A stretch of DNA of 64,000 nt from Odobenus rosmarus divergens (lineage: Eukaryota; Chordata; Mammalia; Carnivora; Odobenidae): the NCBI RefSeq assembly GCF_000321225.1, contig NW_004450942.1:645908-709907 (forward strand), in the 5' to 3' direction. The first letter of the stretch is position 1. Every line of letters starts with the position of its first letter. This document shows, piece by piece, positions 1-12,218 of this stretch. The position numbers and the translations under genes are program-made. Below the pieces are notes generated by a model. That model worked only from the letters and a program-made list of their open reading frames with translations, did no database searches and was not told the DNA's origin.

Positions 1-710
1 CTTCACTAAAGATATTTATACTAAGGCCAGGTCAGAAGCAATGAGAATTTATAGAACCCTGCAATCAAGAAAATAAAGAACCTGATTCTTTTATTTGCCA
101 TTTCACAGACAGTCAAGATTTGTTAACCAATGGTCAATATGGTTGTGATATCCCCTCATACTAGCATTAAGTTCAGCAAACTGTCCCTTTGGACTTGTCT
201 TCTGGAGAGGCAGGAGAAAAAAGAGTCAGGAAGACTTGCACCACTCCCCAGCCAGGCCTGGAGGGAAAAGTCCCAAGGGATGGGGTGTGTAGAACTGAGA
301 AGAGAACATAACAGGCTGAGCCCCTGGGACCTGTACAACATGGGCCCCCAAATGTAAAGAGGGCTTAGCAATAAAGGAGCCACTGGTGGCCCCAGTGCAG
401 CAGCTCCCTTCTGTTTCGTCTCTGTCTCTCTCTGGGACCCAGCTATAAACATCTTCAAACCATTAATTTACTCAGGCAGGAGCTGAAGGGCATGCTGGAA
501 CACCCATAATCTTGACCTCCTGGCACTCTAGTCCACTAGTTGAGCTGGTCCTAATGGGAGTTTATGATGATGCTGGACAGCACTAACCCTGGGTTGAATT
601 CTGAGAGTGAGCTGGGTTTTAGGTCTAACCACTTCCCAAACTCCTGGGCAAGGCGCATGACACATCAGTTATGGTCTCAAAGGGAATATCTTCATTCCTC
701 ACAAGTTTTT

Positions 711-914
711 ATGTTCTTTTTTTTTTTAAAGATTTTATTTATTTATTTGAGAGAGAGAGTGAGAGAGAGAGAGCACATGAGAGGGGGGAGGTCAGAGGGA
801 GAAGCAGACTCCCCGCTGAGCAGGGAGCCCGATGCGGGACTCGATCCCGGGACTCCAGGATCATGACCTGAGCCGAAGACAGTCGCTTAACCAACTGAGC
901 CACCCAGGCGCCCC
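711..914 (-). mobile_element. Can-SINE (tRNA-Lys-derived)
   Basis: A complete minus-strand copy begins with poly-T and (TTTA)n, passes a GA-rich tract and ends in the tRNA-like head CTGAGCCACCCAGGCGCCCC. Target-site duplications of 18 bases flank it at 693-710 and 914-931 (CATTCCTC-A/C-CAAGTTTTT) with one mismatch. It belongs to the subfamily with GGAGTCCCGGGATCGAG and TCTGCTTCTCCCTCTGACC, the least diverged type in the window. Confidence 0.95.
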
Positions 915-1443
915 ATTCCTCCCAAGTTTTTAAAGTCAGTGCCTTGTGATGGCTGCCACCAGACACCAAACACATTTTTTAAGTGAAAGTACAAGATGTT
1001 GCACATATGCAAAAATAAATAAATAAACAAACAAACCATCAAAGAATATTGTTAAGGGACCCACATACTTCCTAGAATATAATCTTCATATCAACTGGTG
1101 ATCTCTATCCAAAACATGGAGTGCTTTTCTCCTGGAGGTTATGACCCAGCCACCAGGCTGTGACTGGTGTGTCTGGTATGCACACTCCAGCCACTCATAT
1201 GCTGGGTTCTCTCATCTATGAGCGAGGAGAAGGATAACACAGGTCAAGGTGCTATAAAGCAGAAAGACTGAAGAGCTGTCTGAGAAGAAAAATAGGGTGT
1301 AGAATCAAGAGGGAAATGAATGGGAATAAAGGTGATGGAATAAGACTGGCATGGAATCAAGAGAGAGTAGGCTATGCCAAGCTTAGGCAAGACTGTCACT
1401 AATGAATATTGGCTTGCCTTCAGTAAAATCTATTTCCTTTGGG

Positions 1444-1627
1444 CAGCAGTTTACAAAGTATGGTTCCTATAGGAACAGCATCAGCATTGCCTAGAATTTG
1501 TTGAAAGTACAAGTTCTTGGGCCCTGCCCCAGACCTACTGCATCAGAAATTCTGGGAGTAGATCCCAGCAATCTCTATTAACAAGCTTCCCGGGGAATTA
1601 TGATAAGCTAAAGTTTGAGAACCACTG
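1444..1627. mobile_element. MER5-like hAT MITE
   Basis: The fossil runs from CAGCAGTTTACAAAGTATGG to AGTTTGAGAACCACTG and includes the family core CCCAGACCTACTGCATCAGA. Its ends are inverted terminal repeats of the CAGTGGTTCTCAAA type. CCTTTGGG and CTATTGGG on either side are a decayed 8-base hAT target duplication. Confidence 0.85.
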
Positions 1628-1829
1628 CTATTGGGTATCCAGTGTCCTCACACTGTCTCCAAGTTTCAAATCACGGACCATCTAGGGAATAACTGGGCTT
1701 TGTCTATATTCTTCTCACCTCCCCTCATGGAATTGTATGAGCTCTATCTGCTAGGCCCTCCCCTGACTGCTGTCCCTGCACTAAGCCACCTAATTCATAT
1801 TCAGGTGTTAAGCGTTGTCACAGATTGAA

Positions 1830-2235
1830 TCATTGGTCCCAATTCTTCACCTTTCCCTGTATTTGGTAACCTCGGCCATGAAGCCATGTAGTTCCTCCAC
1901 ACACACACAAAAGACCGTATACCCTATCTCTTTTCTTTAGGCTTGGTCACGGATTTGGCCAGCAGGATGTTAGCAGACATGATGCATGTAGGGGCTTGAA
2001 ATGGGCTTGTGCAGTTGAGCTTATCCTCTGACAGCTCTGCCATCCCTATGAAATGAGCTTTCTCAGGAACACACCACTCCCTCAGCCTGCTCCCAGAAGG
2101 AACCCATGAGGAGCAGAGCCAAACCAGCCACGTAAACCAATGCACAGATCTATGAGTAAAATAAATACTCATTGTTGTACACCACAAGATTCTGGGTTTA
2201 TTTGTTACCCAGTGATAGCTAACCAGTACATTGAG
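1830..2235 (+). repeat. Ancient retroelement tail, family uncertain
   Basis: It ends in AAATAAATACTCATTGTTGT, then TTTGTTACCCAGTGATAGCTAACC, the ending shared by several old L1 and MaLR 3' ends. The body (GGATTTGGCCAGCAGGATGTTAGC) fits an L1M 3' end better than an LTR. I cannot decide between them. Confidence 0.45.
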
Positions 2236-2439
2236 CATCAGTGATGCTAGTCTCCTGGGGGATCTATTTTCCCTGCAACATAAGCCTCCTGAAATCCCAA
2301 TGTCTTATGGCAGTAGGCCTTGTAAGGAGACAGCAAGAAATATAGTCATCCACTCTCGTCCACAGTTTGAGTTACTCAAGGCAAACTTCAGTATATAAGC
2401 AGATGAGCCTCTCTCTGACATATCATCAGAAAGTTAGTA

Positions 2440-2800
2440 GTGACCTAATGCTGTATCACAATGCCTACATCATTCACTTCATCTCATCATGTAGGCATTT
2501 TACCATCTCACATCATCACAAGAAGAGTAAGTCCAATAAAAGATAATTTGACAGAAAAAGAGACCACAATCACATAACTTTTATTACAGTAAGTTGTTGC
2601 AATGGTTCTACTGTATTATGAATTATTGTTACAAATCTCTTACTGTACCTAATTCATAAATTAAATTTTATCATAAGTATGTATGTATAGGAAAAAACAT
2701 AGTATTGAACCTTACATCTGCTATCTGCAGTTTCAGGCATCCACTGGGTCTTGGAACATATGCCCGGCAGATAAGGGCGGACTACTGTATATTTTAAGGG
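2440..2800 (+). mobile_element. Tigger-family (TcMar) DNA transposon fossil
   Basis: Shows the family strings CCTAATGCTGTATCACAATG, CATGTAGGCATTTTACCATC and TAGGAAAAAACATAGTATTG, and ends with TTTCAGGCATCCACTGGGTC and AAGGGCGGACTACTGTAT. Nonautonomous; the open frame across 2683-2910 is not a transposase. Confidence 0.85.
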
Positions 2801-3730
2801 GGATCACTCTGGACGATGGGGAGCTCTCTGCTTCTCTCAAGCTGACTGTGAGTAGGGCTATGACACTACTAGGTCAGACAATGGGAGAGACACAGGACAG
2901 GGTGTTCTGAAACGAGATAGAAAGGACAGACAAGAACAAGTTTGAATGAACAAGAGACATCAGATTAGAAGAGAAGGAAGTAACCGGCAATAAGCATCAT
3001 GTTATATCCTCACTATCTCCCAGTCCTGAGGCCCCCAAAGGGAATCTGCAGGTCTCAGCTCCAGGCAAATCTATCTTCACTCATTCCTGCTTCTGATCCT
3101 GCTGCCCCGCTGTCTGCCTCTCACTTAGCAAGTCTGAGAGGCAGCAGCGCCAGGATGAGAAGCAGCATCCTCTCGGTGGGAGGCAGCTGGGGACTGTTTG
3201 TATTGAGTGAATTATTCACTCTAGAAGCCGAGTACTCCCACCCAAACTCTCATACTGCAATTAATTATCCCCGGAGTGCTCTCCTAGGTGGGGTCACGGC
3301 CGCAAAATGCCACCCAGGCTTTGCCCTCAGAGCTGCCTGGGAACTGAAACAGTGAGAGAGGCGGCTTGTGTAAGGTGAAGCCCTGGCTGTGCAGGGAAAG
3401 CTGGGGTTACCCTGGTCATTGGCATGCAGCTTCCCTCGGTAGCAGATGACACTTGCTTACAGGCATGACAGAAGCATTTGTTCTACATGTCAAATCCTGT
3501 CACAAGGGGAAATAATTTAATGAGCACTTTCTGGGTACCCAGCGGTGGGGATCTGGCGGTTTTCAGCACTGAATGACAGCATCTGTTGTGCAATACCCTC
3601 ACTTCTGAAGCCCAGTGAATTCAGCTGCACCATACCTATATCAGGCACCCCTCCTCTGCACAGGGATGTGGGCTGGCCCCAGCTTCTCAGACAGAAAGGG
3701 AGGGAGAAGCTAGTGCCCTGACTGAGCACT

Positions 3731-3905
3731 TGGTTTATGCCAGACATTGTGTCAAATGTTTACATAAATCACCTTAATTCACCTACTAACTCTGCAAGGT
3801 GGCCTCATCATCCCCATTTCGCAGATAAGAATAGTAAAACTCAGGGAGTCAAGTCCCCATAGTTGTTGAGTGGACAGCCAGGGCTGGAATCCAGACTCAG
3901 AAGCC
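3731..3905 (-). repeat. MIR
   Basis: Reverse-oriented MIR: GCCAGACATTGTGTCAAATG, CCCCATTTCGCAGATAAGAA, AAACTCAGGGAG and CAGGGCTGGAATCCAGACTC. Boundaries are approximate. Confidence 0.8.
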
Positions 3906-4014
3906 AACATTTGCATTCTTGCCATAACACAATATAGGGTCTTGGTCATTTTATTGTCACTTTATTATTAACTTACTGAGGATAAAGACTTGGTCTGTTC
4001 TCTCCCTGGGCTAA

Positions 4015-4190
4015 GTTTCCTCACATTGTGTCATCTAGTCTTCTCAATGCTAATGTTATCCTCATTTTACAGATGAAAAAGTAAAGCTCAGAGAGGTTAA
4101 GGAACTTGCCTATGATCACACAGCAAATAAGCGGTAGAGCCAAGATTTGAACACAAGTCTGATTCCAGAGTCTGAATCCTTGATCAGGTG
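4015..4190 (-). repeat. MIR
   Basis: Reverse-oriented MIR with CTCATTTTACAGATGAAAAA, CAGAGAGGTTAAGGAACTTG and GATCACACAGCAAATAAGC. It lies 110 bases after another MIR of the same orientation. Confidence 0.85.
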
Positions 4191-5394
4191 CCAATTCCTT
4201 AGGTTGTGGATGTCTATACATTACGGCCCAATCATGCCCGCTGAGAAGTGGTTACCAGTCAGGAAAAGAGCTCGCTAAAGAACATAGATTTCTCAAAGTC
4301 AGAGGAGACAGCCTAGACGTCTTTGAGACATATGACCTTGCTAACATCTGTGTCCACGGCAGCCCTGAAGCTTTAAAAATACTTTGGTAATGAACTCTAC
4401 CCCCTCACACAACTGCCCTGACCCAGCCTTTGGAGCTCACCTTTGGAAACACCAAGAATGAAAACAATGACAACAGTGGATCTGAATGAGCATCTATAAA
4501 AGTAAGTCACTTCTTGGATGAGAAACAATATTAAAAATCTATTCCAAAGGGTCACATTTCCCCAGCCTGAAAATATCCAAAAGTGGAGATAAGAGAGATA
4601 AATGGGAAGAAACAGAAAGAACATGTTCTATGATAGTTTTCCCCTCGTTAATCCTAACTCTTCATGAGCTTGGAGAGACGCAGGAGGAGTTTCCATGTGG
4701 ACGTATCAGGCGCTCCCTACCTGAGCTCATATCCTAATAAATCATGTTTTATTTCTGAAAGCCTGCTTTTTCTGTTTGGTTTGGGCTGGTTTTGCCTATC
4801 CTCTTTTCTGGGAGCATCACCCTAATGCTCCTGGAGGGGAACTACCATCTCCCACTTGTGTTCCAGGGCTCAGGAGAGGGGAACTCTAGTCCCAGTCCCA
4901 AGGACATCTGATGTATGTAATCCCGGTCTCACCAGTGGACATGTGTTGTTGCCCTGGCCGCAGGAATTGGTTCAGGACCTGCTCACAGCTCAGTCTGGGC
5001 CACTCAAAGAGAGTTTAAGGCTTCTTGGGGGGGGACTACTGGGAAGGGCAGCCCTCCCCTACCCCTGTGCCTGCAGCTGCAGGAGGGGCAGAGGGAGGCT
5101 GTGACGAGGACCCTGCCTGAGAGGGAAGCTAGGAGGTGGGTGGTGGGACACTGACTCCTGAGGATTTGAACCTCTTTTGCCAGAGGAACAGGTATAACCT
5201 CAGTTTTCCCTGTGTGGTCAGACTGGTGCCGTAAGAAACACACAGTTTGGTTCTTTGAAAATGGCTACCAAGAAATTGTATTCCTAACTAATATAATATT
5301 AATGAGTAGAATCCAGGAGAGAGGCACAAATGGCCACTCCCTATATCCTAGGGCACTGGACTGGGAGGCTAATATTAACCATGTACCTCCTATG

Positions 5395-5625
5395 TCCCAC
5401 ACTCTGGGCCAAACCTTTCTTACTTGCTTCTATCCAAGTGGTCCTTCTTCCTGGAATACATCTCTCAGCTTGTTTCCATTGAGTGCACTCCAACCATCCT
5501 GCAAACCCCCCCATCACCTCCTCCTCTAGAGTTAGGAGTTGCCTCCTCCAGGCTCCCACAACACCAGTCCACATCTCTGTGGTCACCTCTACCATATTTC
5601 CTTGTTTTGTATCTGCCTGGATGGT
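5395..5625 (+). repeat. L2 fragment
   Basis: CT-rich 3'-end-like L2 sequence: GTCCTTCTTCCTGGAATACA, then CATCACCTCCTCCTCTAGAG and TTTGTATCTGCCTGGATGG. Diverged and partial. Confidence 0.55.
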
Positions 5626-5854
5626 GATTTTTTCTTTATTACCAAATTAAGAGATGTCCAATGTTTAAAAAAAATCCTAACAATACATGAAGGAATGAGA
5701 TAAAAAGTGAGATAAATTCCCGTGTCTCTCCTGGAGGTAAACATCATGAACACTCATGAATCCATTCAGACACTTTTGATTTGCACTATGATAAAATGTC
5801 CATCCCAGGACACGTGAACTCTCCTAAGACAGGGATTCGGCTTCACTCATTCTG

Positions 5855-6085
5855 CAGTGGTACTGTGGGGCCATTCGGCCTGGGTTCCAGCCCTGGCTCA
5901 AACATGGTCTGTGACTTGGGACAAGTTAATTCAAGTCTCTGCACCTCACTTTCTTCATCTGTAAAATGGGACTTGTAGTTGTCATCTATCTCACCGGGTT
6001 CTTGTGAGCATTAAGTGAGTTAATATATTTAAAGCACTTACACAGAGCCCGGCACATGGTGAGTGCTGGGTAAATGTGAACCAGT
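5855..6085 (+). repeat. MIR, nearly full length
   Basis: Direct-orientation MIR with GTGACTTGGGACAAGTTAAT, TTTCTTCATCTGTAAAATGG and TGAGCATTAAGTGAGTTAAT, ending CCCGGCACATGGTGAGTGCT. Confidence 0.9.
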
Positions 6086-6264
6086 TCTACTGCTGGCCTC
6101 TATCTCCAGTGTCTAGCCCTAAATAAAAAGTTCTGAGTAAATATGCATTTTTCTGCAGTATGCACGCAGTTAGATGGACTCTAGTAATCCAGCCCTTTGT
6201 TCCTCAGGGAGGCTTCTGGCACTTTCTCGCTGACATTTCCTCCCCTTCCTAGGATCCACCCTCA

Positions 6265-6420
6265 TCACCACCACTATTTATTGAGTTTGAATTATGGGCC
6301 AGGGCATACCTTAGCTCATCTTACCCTCCCAGTATTCCTATTTTAAAAAGTACTCATCAGAGTTCATAATAGCATTATTCACTATGGCCAAAACATGGAA
6401 GCAACCCAAAATGTGGAAAA
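6265..6420. repeat. MIR/L2-like tail followed by L1 3' fragment
   Basis: 6265-6335 resembles a reversed MIR/L2 end. 6361-6413 reads TTCATAATAGCATTATTCAC and CAAAACATGGAAGCAACCCA, a standard L1 3'-region string on the + strand. Confidence 0.6.
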
Positions 6421-6863
6421 ACTTGGTCGAAATTCCAATTAGTTAAAGGCATGGAACTCAAGCCTGTCTGACACCTAAGTACACTATCTGCCCAGTGTGC
6501 CTGGTGCATTGTAAGTGACTAACAACTATTTGATGGATGTACAAGATAATAGAAAGCTATCATGACGATATCCTTAATTTTCCCTTCTACTATGTTTAAT
6601 CATGGCCTCCTGGAGACAGAGATGACCAACAATAATCAAGGAAGAGTAAGAAAGCTGTTAGTACCATCCTTGTTCACTCCAGGCCCCCGAAATCCCAAAG
6701 CAAGCAAAATCCTTGGAGCTGCCAGTCAGACACAATTTTCTGAGACCACGCACACCACACTGTGGACTGTACAAAGTGGAGTGCGGGCAGGTGGGGGACA
6801 GTCCCTCCCCAGTACATCGGCCACATGGCTTCTTAAAAGCAGTGAGGATCAAAACAGATGGAG

Positions 6864-7055
6864 GGATGCCGGGGTGTCTCAGTCGCTTGAGCATCTGACT
6901 CTTGATTTCAGCTCAGGTCATGATCTCAGGATCATGGGATCGAGCCCTGCGACAGGCTCCACACTCAACAGGCAGTCTGCTTGAGATCCTCTCTCCCTCT
7001 CCCTCTGCTCCTTTCCCCACCCTTCTCTCAAATAAATAAATCTTTTTAAAAAAAT
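6864..7055 (+). mobile_element. Can-SINE, older diverged copy
   Basis: The head is GGATGCCGGGGTGTCTCAGT with a variant tRNA-like region (GAGCATCTGACTCTTGATTT), then GATCGAGCCCTGCGACAGGC, a CT-rich body and an AAATAAATAAATC tail. Divergence and the different body suggest an older subfamily than its neighbours. Confidence 0.85.
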
Positions 7056-7339
7056 TGGAGATAGTCCACAGAGCTTTGCTGGAAGAAATGCTGTCACTGT
7101 ACAGATGAAGAAAGTAAGGCCCATGACATAGGGACTAATTCAATGCCCTCCAGCCCACTGGTGGTGTAGCAAGGACCAGAACCAGACCTCACATTCCACA
7201 TCCACAGACTCGGCAACAGGAAGATAGCGTAGGCCTGGAACCCTCAATATATACCAGGTCAAACCAGTCCACCATGAATAGCTATATGGTCTTGAGCAAG
7301 TCACTTACTCTCTAGGACACTCAGTTTCTCCATTGATAA

Positions 7340-8160
7340 AAGGCAGATATTCTTTTATTTGGATTAGTAACAAGAACATAAGATAAAAAAGCCAAAATTT
7401 AGTAAACAAAATACAGCCAATGCAATAGGAAAAGTAGGCATAAGAAACAAACAATTCACAAAAGAGGAAACAGAGCCAAAAAAAGATATATGAATTGATG
7501 TTCAATATCATTAGTGATCAAGGAAACGCAAATCAAAGCCACAATGGGAGACAAATTTTTTATGTCTATTAGCTTGGAAAAAAATTTTAAATCTCACCAT
7601 TCCAAACACTGCATTGGACAGAATCTGAAGGCTCTCTCATACATTGCCAGTAAGTGTGCAAACCGGTGCAACCGTTCGGAAAAACTGAGACACATAAGCT
7701 TGTTCAAAGGCCACACTGTTAACAAGAGCAAAAGGCTGGCAACCACCCAAAAAACTCATAAGTAGAAGAGTGAATGAATAAACTGTGGGATATTCCCACA
7801 GTGTGATCTTCCAGAGCCGTCACTATGGATAAACTATACAGAAGCACACAATGTGGCTGGATCTCAGCAAGGTATTACACTGAAATTGTGCCAAGTATTA
7901 TAAGTAGCCTTTTGTATAAAGTGAAAACAACTAAAATGAAGTAGACGCATATATCTTTATAACACACATAAATACAATACAATTATATAGAGGAAAGCCA
8001 GAGAGTAGTAGAGATGGGGTTCAGGACAATCATTGCCTCTTGGGGGGGTGGCAGGGATGAAATGGGAGAGGGAGCTCTATGCATAAACGTGAGTCTGTGT
8101 CAATGTCTGAGCTTTCATTCTAACTCCAGGGTCATTAGTGTTCGTGGCATTATTAAAATA
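7340..8160 (+). mobile_element. L1M-type LINE-1 3' fragment
   Basis: Carries decayed ORF2-end and 3'-UTR strings: ACAAACAATTCACAAAAGAG, TTCAATATCATTAGTGATCA, AATCAAAGCCACAATGGGAG and later GTGGATAAACT-like and CAGAAGCACACAATGTGGCT. The reading frame is broken by stops and no ORF2 protein remains. Confidence 0.8.
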
Positions 8161-9298
8161 TGTGATTCTGAGCGTGTGTCATGAACCCAGAGTCACTGTC
8201 TGTCCATTTAATTCTGTGAAGCTGAGGAGCACCGGTGACAACAAGGATTCCTTCTCGGTGGAGTTGCTATGAGGATTCCGAACGCACAGCCCGGATCCTG
8301 GGCACCTGCGCAGTAGCATTTGACTCCTGGGAGGTGGTGGTTACGTGTACATGTGGCTCAAAAACAGCTTAGAGTGAGCTAAAGAAAACAAAATTCCTTT
8401 CACTCCAACTCCCTCTGCCTCCTGGTTCCACTGATTTTGTGAATCAGTGCAATCTCCCCATCCTCTAGGGCGTCTTGCCTTTAAAGATCACACAGCTCTT
8501 GTCTGGTAGATAACAAGATCCTGTCACTTCCAAAATCTTCAGCCACTGTTTTTTGAAGAGTAACCTCTTCAGAGGGCTGGCACGATCTCGTGCTTGTACC
8601 ACCTTCCCTTCAGAAGGGACTCTCAGAGTTGGGTCTCTGGCCCCGTCCCCCTGAAGGATTTCATGTGGCCAGGACTTTGGTTTAAAAGAAAAACTGGCTT
8701 TCAGCAGAGGGGGGAATAGGGGTACCTTGTTGACACTGCTCTCTCCCCCAGCAGTAGGTAAGAGTTTTCTTTTTCCTCCCACACAACACAAGGAACAGAG
8801 AAGTCATTTAAGCCTTATAAATACTGGCAGGCTCAAAAAGCAAGTCGCCAGTCGTAAAAACAAGTCTCTGTTTCCTTTGGCTAATCTGCAAATCCAGTCA
8901 TATTTTCAGATAAGAAGGTAAACAGAGGGTGGAGGAGATTAAGGAGGTCTGTCTTAAGCTAGTATCTTTATAGAGAGACTGCGAGAAGAAAACACTACTG
9001 GAGTCTTTCCCTTTCAGGGAAAAGGATAGTAGCCAAGCGCATAAGAGCCCCCAAACCAGGGAGGGTGGTAGAAGTAGACACTTCTCTCTGCACCTTCAAG
9101 AAAGGAAAAACCAGAACACCGGTGAATAGGGTGCCAGACAGACTTGCACCAGATCCCAGTCTCAGGGGTTAGAGGAAGGGAACAGGGTAGAAAAGGAAAT
9201 TGGTAGAGTCTGTAGTCTGTAGAGCTGCCTCTATCCACTACTTGGATGGAATGTCTGCCTGGAGATGTAACAAGTCCCCCATCTCTTCAAAAAAAAAA

Positions 9299-9500
9299 GG
9301 GGGTGGGCCCTGGGTGGCTCAGTCAGTTAAGCATCTGCCTTTGGCTCAGGTCATGATCCCAGGGTCCTGGGATCGAGCGCCTGCATCGGGCTCCCTGCTC
9401 AGCGGGAAGCCTGCTTCTCCCTCTCCCACTCCCGCTGCTTGTGTTCCCTCTCTCGCTGTGTCTCTCTCTGTCAAATAAATAAATCCTTAAAAAAAAAAAT
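9299..9500 (+). mobile_element. Can-SINE
   Basis: The copy has GGGTGGCTCAGTCAGTTAAG, the internal B-box-like GGGATCGAGC, a CT-rich body and a TCAAATAAATAAATCC tail ending in poly-A. It is preceded by a short A-run, so the target duplication is not clear. Confidence 0.92.
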
Positions 9501-10299
9501 CCATACCTTGTGGTAAGCCTCTCTTAGCAAGGATGCTGAGGAATATTCTCCAGATGGTAGAACCAGATCAGAAAGCTGAAGCTGAGGAGGTAGGGAAGAC
9601 AGGACAGAAACCCTCTGAAACTAAAGGCAGAAGTCGGCATAACTCAAGAGATAAGAGGTTCACGGGTTCACGGCTTCCATAAGATTCTCAAAGAAACATG
9701 TGACCCTATGAAAGATAATGAACCAATCTCAGTCTGATGGGGCAACCCTGAAATACTCCCCCCCACACCCCGTTCCTAGCCTAGAGAAAAAGGTGTTCAC
9801 TGTGGCCCTGGACACCAGCTTCATAAAAGGCTTCTGCGGCCCTTGACTTCAATAATTTCCGCGTTACTGATATCTCAACCTCATTGTGTTGACTTCGGTC
9901 TCTAAGGTAAACAAAGCTTTACCGGGGAAATGTTTGGACCCAGATTCCTGTTTGCTCCAAGTTTGGACTAATGACCGGAATAATGAACGTTTCCATTCAT
10001 TTCCTTTTAAAGTGCCGCTGACAATGTAGCTAAGTGGACAGTCCCAAACCATTCCTATTGGTCAATTACCAAAAACAGTTTCTGAAATACAATTGATACT
10101 TCCCACCCCTGTGGAATTTCACCTGGAGGAAATGCCAAGAACTGTACCTCTATGGAGGCCCCAAGATCTCCAGGGGAAAAGCAAAGAGGGAAGGGGAACA
10201 GAAAGGAAGGTTAGAAAGGAAGAGAGTGACAAAGAGCAGTGGCTAATCTGAATGGCTAATCTCCACCCTTATTATGGCCTATCACAAAATTCAGCCTTT

Positions 10300-10690
10300 T
10301 AAGTACCTTAGCTCATTAAGCCCTTTTGACAGCCCTGTGAGAAATATTTTATCCCATTTTATTTTTTTAAAGATTTATTTATTTATTTGAGAAAGAGAGA
10401 GAGAGAGCACACCGTATGAGTGCAGGGTGGAGTGGTGGAAAGGGGCAGAGGGAGAGGGAGAGAGAATCTCGGCACTGAGTTCCAGCCCAATGCAGGGCTC
10501 AATCTCATTACCCTGAGATCACAACCTGAGCTGAAATCAAGAGTCAGACGCTTAACTAACTGAGCCACCCAGGTGCCCCCATTTACCTCATTTTAAAGAG
10601 GAGAAAACTGAGGCCCAGAAACTTGTCCAAGTTCACACAGCTGAGGTGGGACCGAGCTGGGATTTATACTAAAGCCTGTTTTTAACCACT
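10300..10690 (-). repeat. MIR split by a Can-SINE
   Basis: Left half: TAGCTCATTAAGCCCTTTTG and CAGCCCTGTGAGAAATATT. Right half: TTAAAGAGGAGAAAACTGAG, GCCCAGAAACTTGTCCAAGT and TCACACAGCTGAGGTGGGAC. The two read continuously once the SINE at 10362-10580 is ignored. Confidence 0.85.
10362..10580 (-). mobile_element. Can-SINE inserted into a MIR
   Basis: A minus-strand copy with TTTAAAGATTTATTTATTT, a GA-rich tract and terminal ACTGAGCCACCCAGGTGCCC. The flanks at 10300-10361 and 10581-10690 are two halves of one minus-strand MIR, so this insertion is younger than that MIR. Confidence 0.92.
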
Positions 10691-11354
10691 GGTTTGCACT
10701 GCCTCTCTCTATGTCACAATTCTGTTCTTCTTTCTCTTTACCATGTGTATCCTTCACCACCATGGGAGGATGGTTTGAGTTAAACTCTGACACAGGCCCG
10801 GGGAGGGAAGAGAAATCAAGCCTATGAAACAAGGAACTCATGGTGGTTCTATCTGGGTGGGTTGTAAACTATAAAAGCTAGAGATGGAGGAGGAACTTTG
10901 TGGGTAGGCCAGTGAGTTTGACCAGGGCCAGGGCAGGGTTTGAAGTGGAGGAAGAGCGTGGCTGGGATTATGTGTTGGAAACAGCACGACGATTGTGGCG
11001 TGCCAACTCTCATGGGCCCCCAGCAAGACAGACAGTGCTGCGTTACGGAAGCCGTCTGGCCCACGGCATTCCCGGAAGGGGCGAGCCTGGCAAACCTCAA
11101 CCTCGCAACCCAGTCTGGGAAGCTGGCCCCTGTTGGGTTTGGCAAGGAGGCATTTATGAGCTCAGCAGGAGAGAATGCAGAGTGTCACCGGTTTCAAGAG
11201 GAAAAGAATCTGCTGCACAAAGATGACCTGGCAGTGTGTCTCGGCTACCTTTGTTTCTGACACGTGTGGTGTCACATCCAAACTCATCATCGGGCTCATC
11301 CTTGGCACATGGGGGCTTACAGCTCTCAAAATGATCTCTGTGAATCTTGTTACT

Positions 11355-11592
11355 CCAAGTGTTTTCCAGAGACCAGCCGTGTCAACATCACCTGGGAGCT
11401 CATCAGAAATGCAGAATCTCAGGCTCTACCCCGGCCTGCTAAATCAGAATCTTTTAAAGTCTGAGAAGCGCTATCCTAGAATCTTCCCCCACCTAGGATC
11501 AGAATCTCTGGAGCCACATTTCTCAAATCTGCCTGACATAGAAGCTCCCCCAGGTGAAGCAGATATAGGCTGAAGTTTGAGAACCAGTACAG
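11355..11592. mobile_element. MER5-like hAT MITE, rearranged
   Basis: Contains AACATCACCTGGGAGCTCAT, AGAAATGCAGAATCTCAGGC and, later, AGGCTGAAGTTTGAGAACCA. An internal stretch GTCTGAGAAGCGCTATCC looks like a second terminal repeat, so two overlapping or partial copies may be joined. Confidence 0.75.
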
Positions 11593-12218
11593 GAAACCTT
11601 TGAAATGTCATAAGGACATCAATGGGGCATTTAAACTGCATCTTTCAGGTGCCTCCCCAACCCAGAAAATTCCCTCTGAGACAGAATGGAAAATACCATC
11701 TGTTGATTTGTGGTCCATGTACTTCTAAAAAAGGATTCGTGACGATTATGAACAGAGCAGGTGGTCAGCAAAGCAGCATAACAGAATGGATTGCAGGGAA
11801 ACTCCACAAGCCCAGAACTCACTACGTCCCTTTCTCCACATTTGGGGTATTATAGAGCCTAAAATCCCACTGCTGGATTATCCCTGTGCTTCTTTTTAAA
11901 ATTATGAGTTCCCCTTGGAGGAAAAGGCCTACTTACATTTAGACTAAGTTGTTGATGACTTTTTAAAGCCTGCTTTCCTGATGGCAATCTGTCAGCAAGT
12001 CCTGGCATTCTACCTCCAAAGAAAATCTCGAATGTTCTACTTCTCTCCACCTCCGCAGGGGCATTGCATCTCGTTTGCATGGCTGCCAAGAACTTCCCAG
12101 CCGGTCTCTCTATTCTTACTTCTGTCCCCTCTGATCTCTGTTCCACCTAGCTCTCAAAGCAGTCACCAAAGATGGAAATCTCATCAGGTCATATCCCAGC
12201 CTAAAGCCAAAAACTGCC

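Noticed and set aside
2683..2910. Open frame over a Tigger fossil
   Set aside because: The element is nonautonomous at this point and the peptide shows no transposase motif.
9200..9478. Repeated peptide WVAQSVKHLP-like frames, also at 739-975, 15095-15337, 17145-17387, 43472-43693 and 53035-53232
   Set aside because: These are translations of Can-SINE copies and look conserved only because the SINE is repeated.
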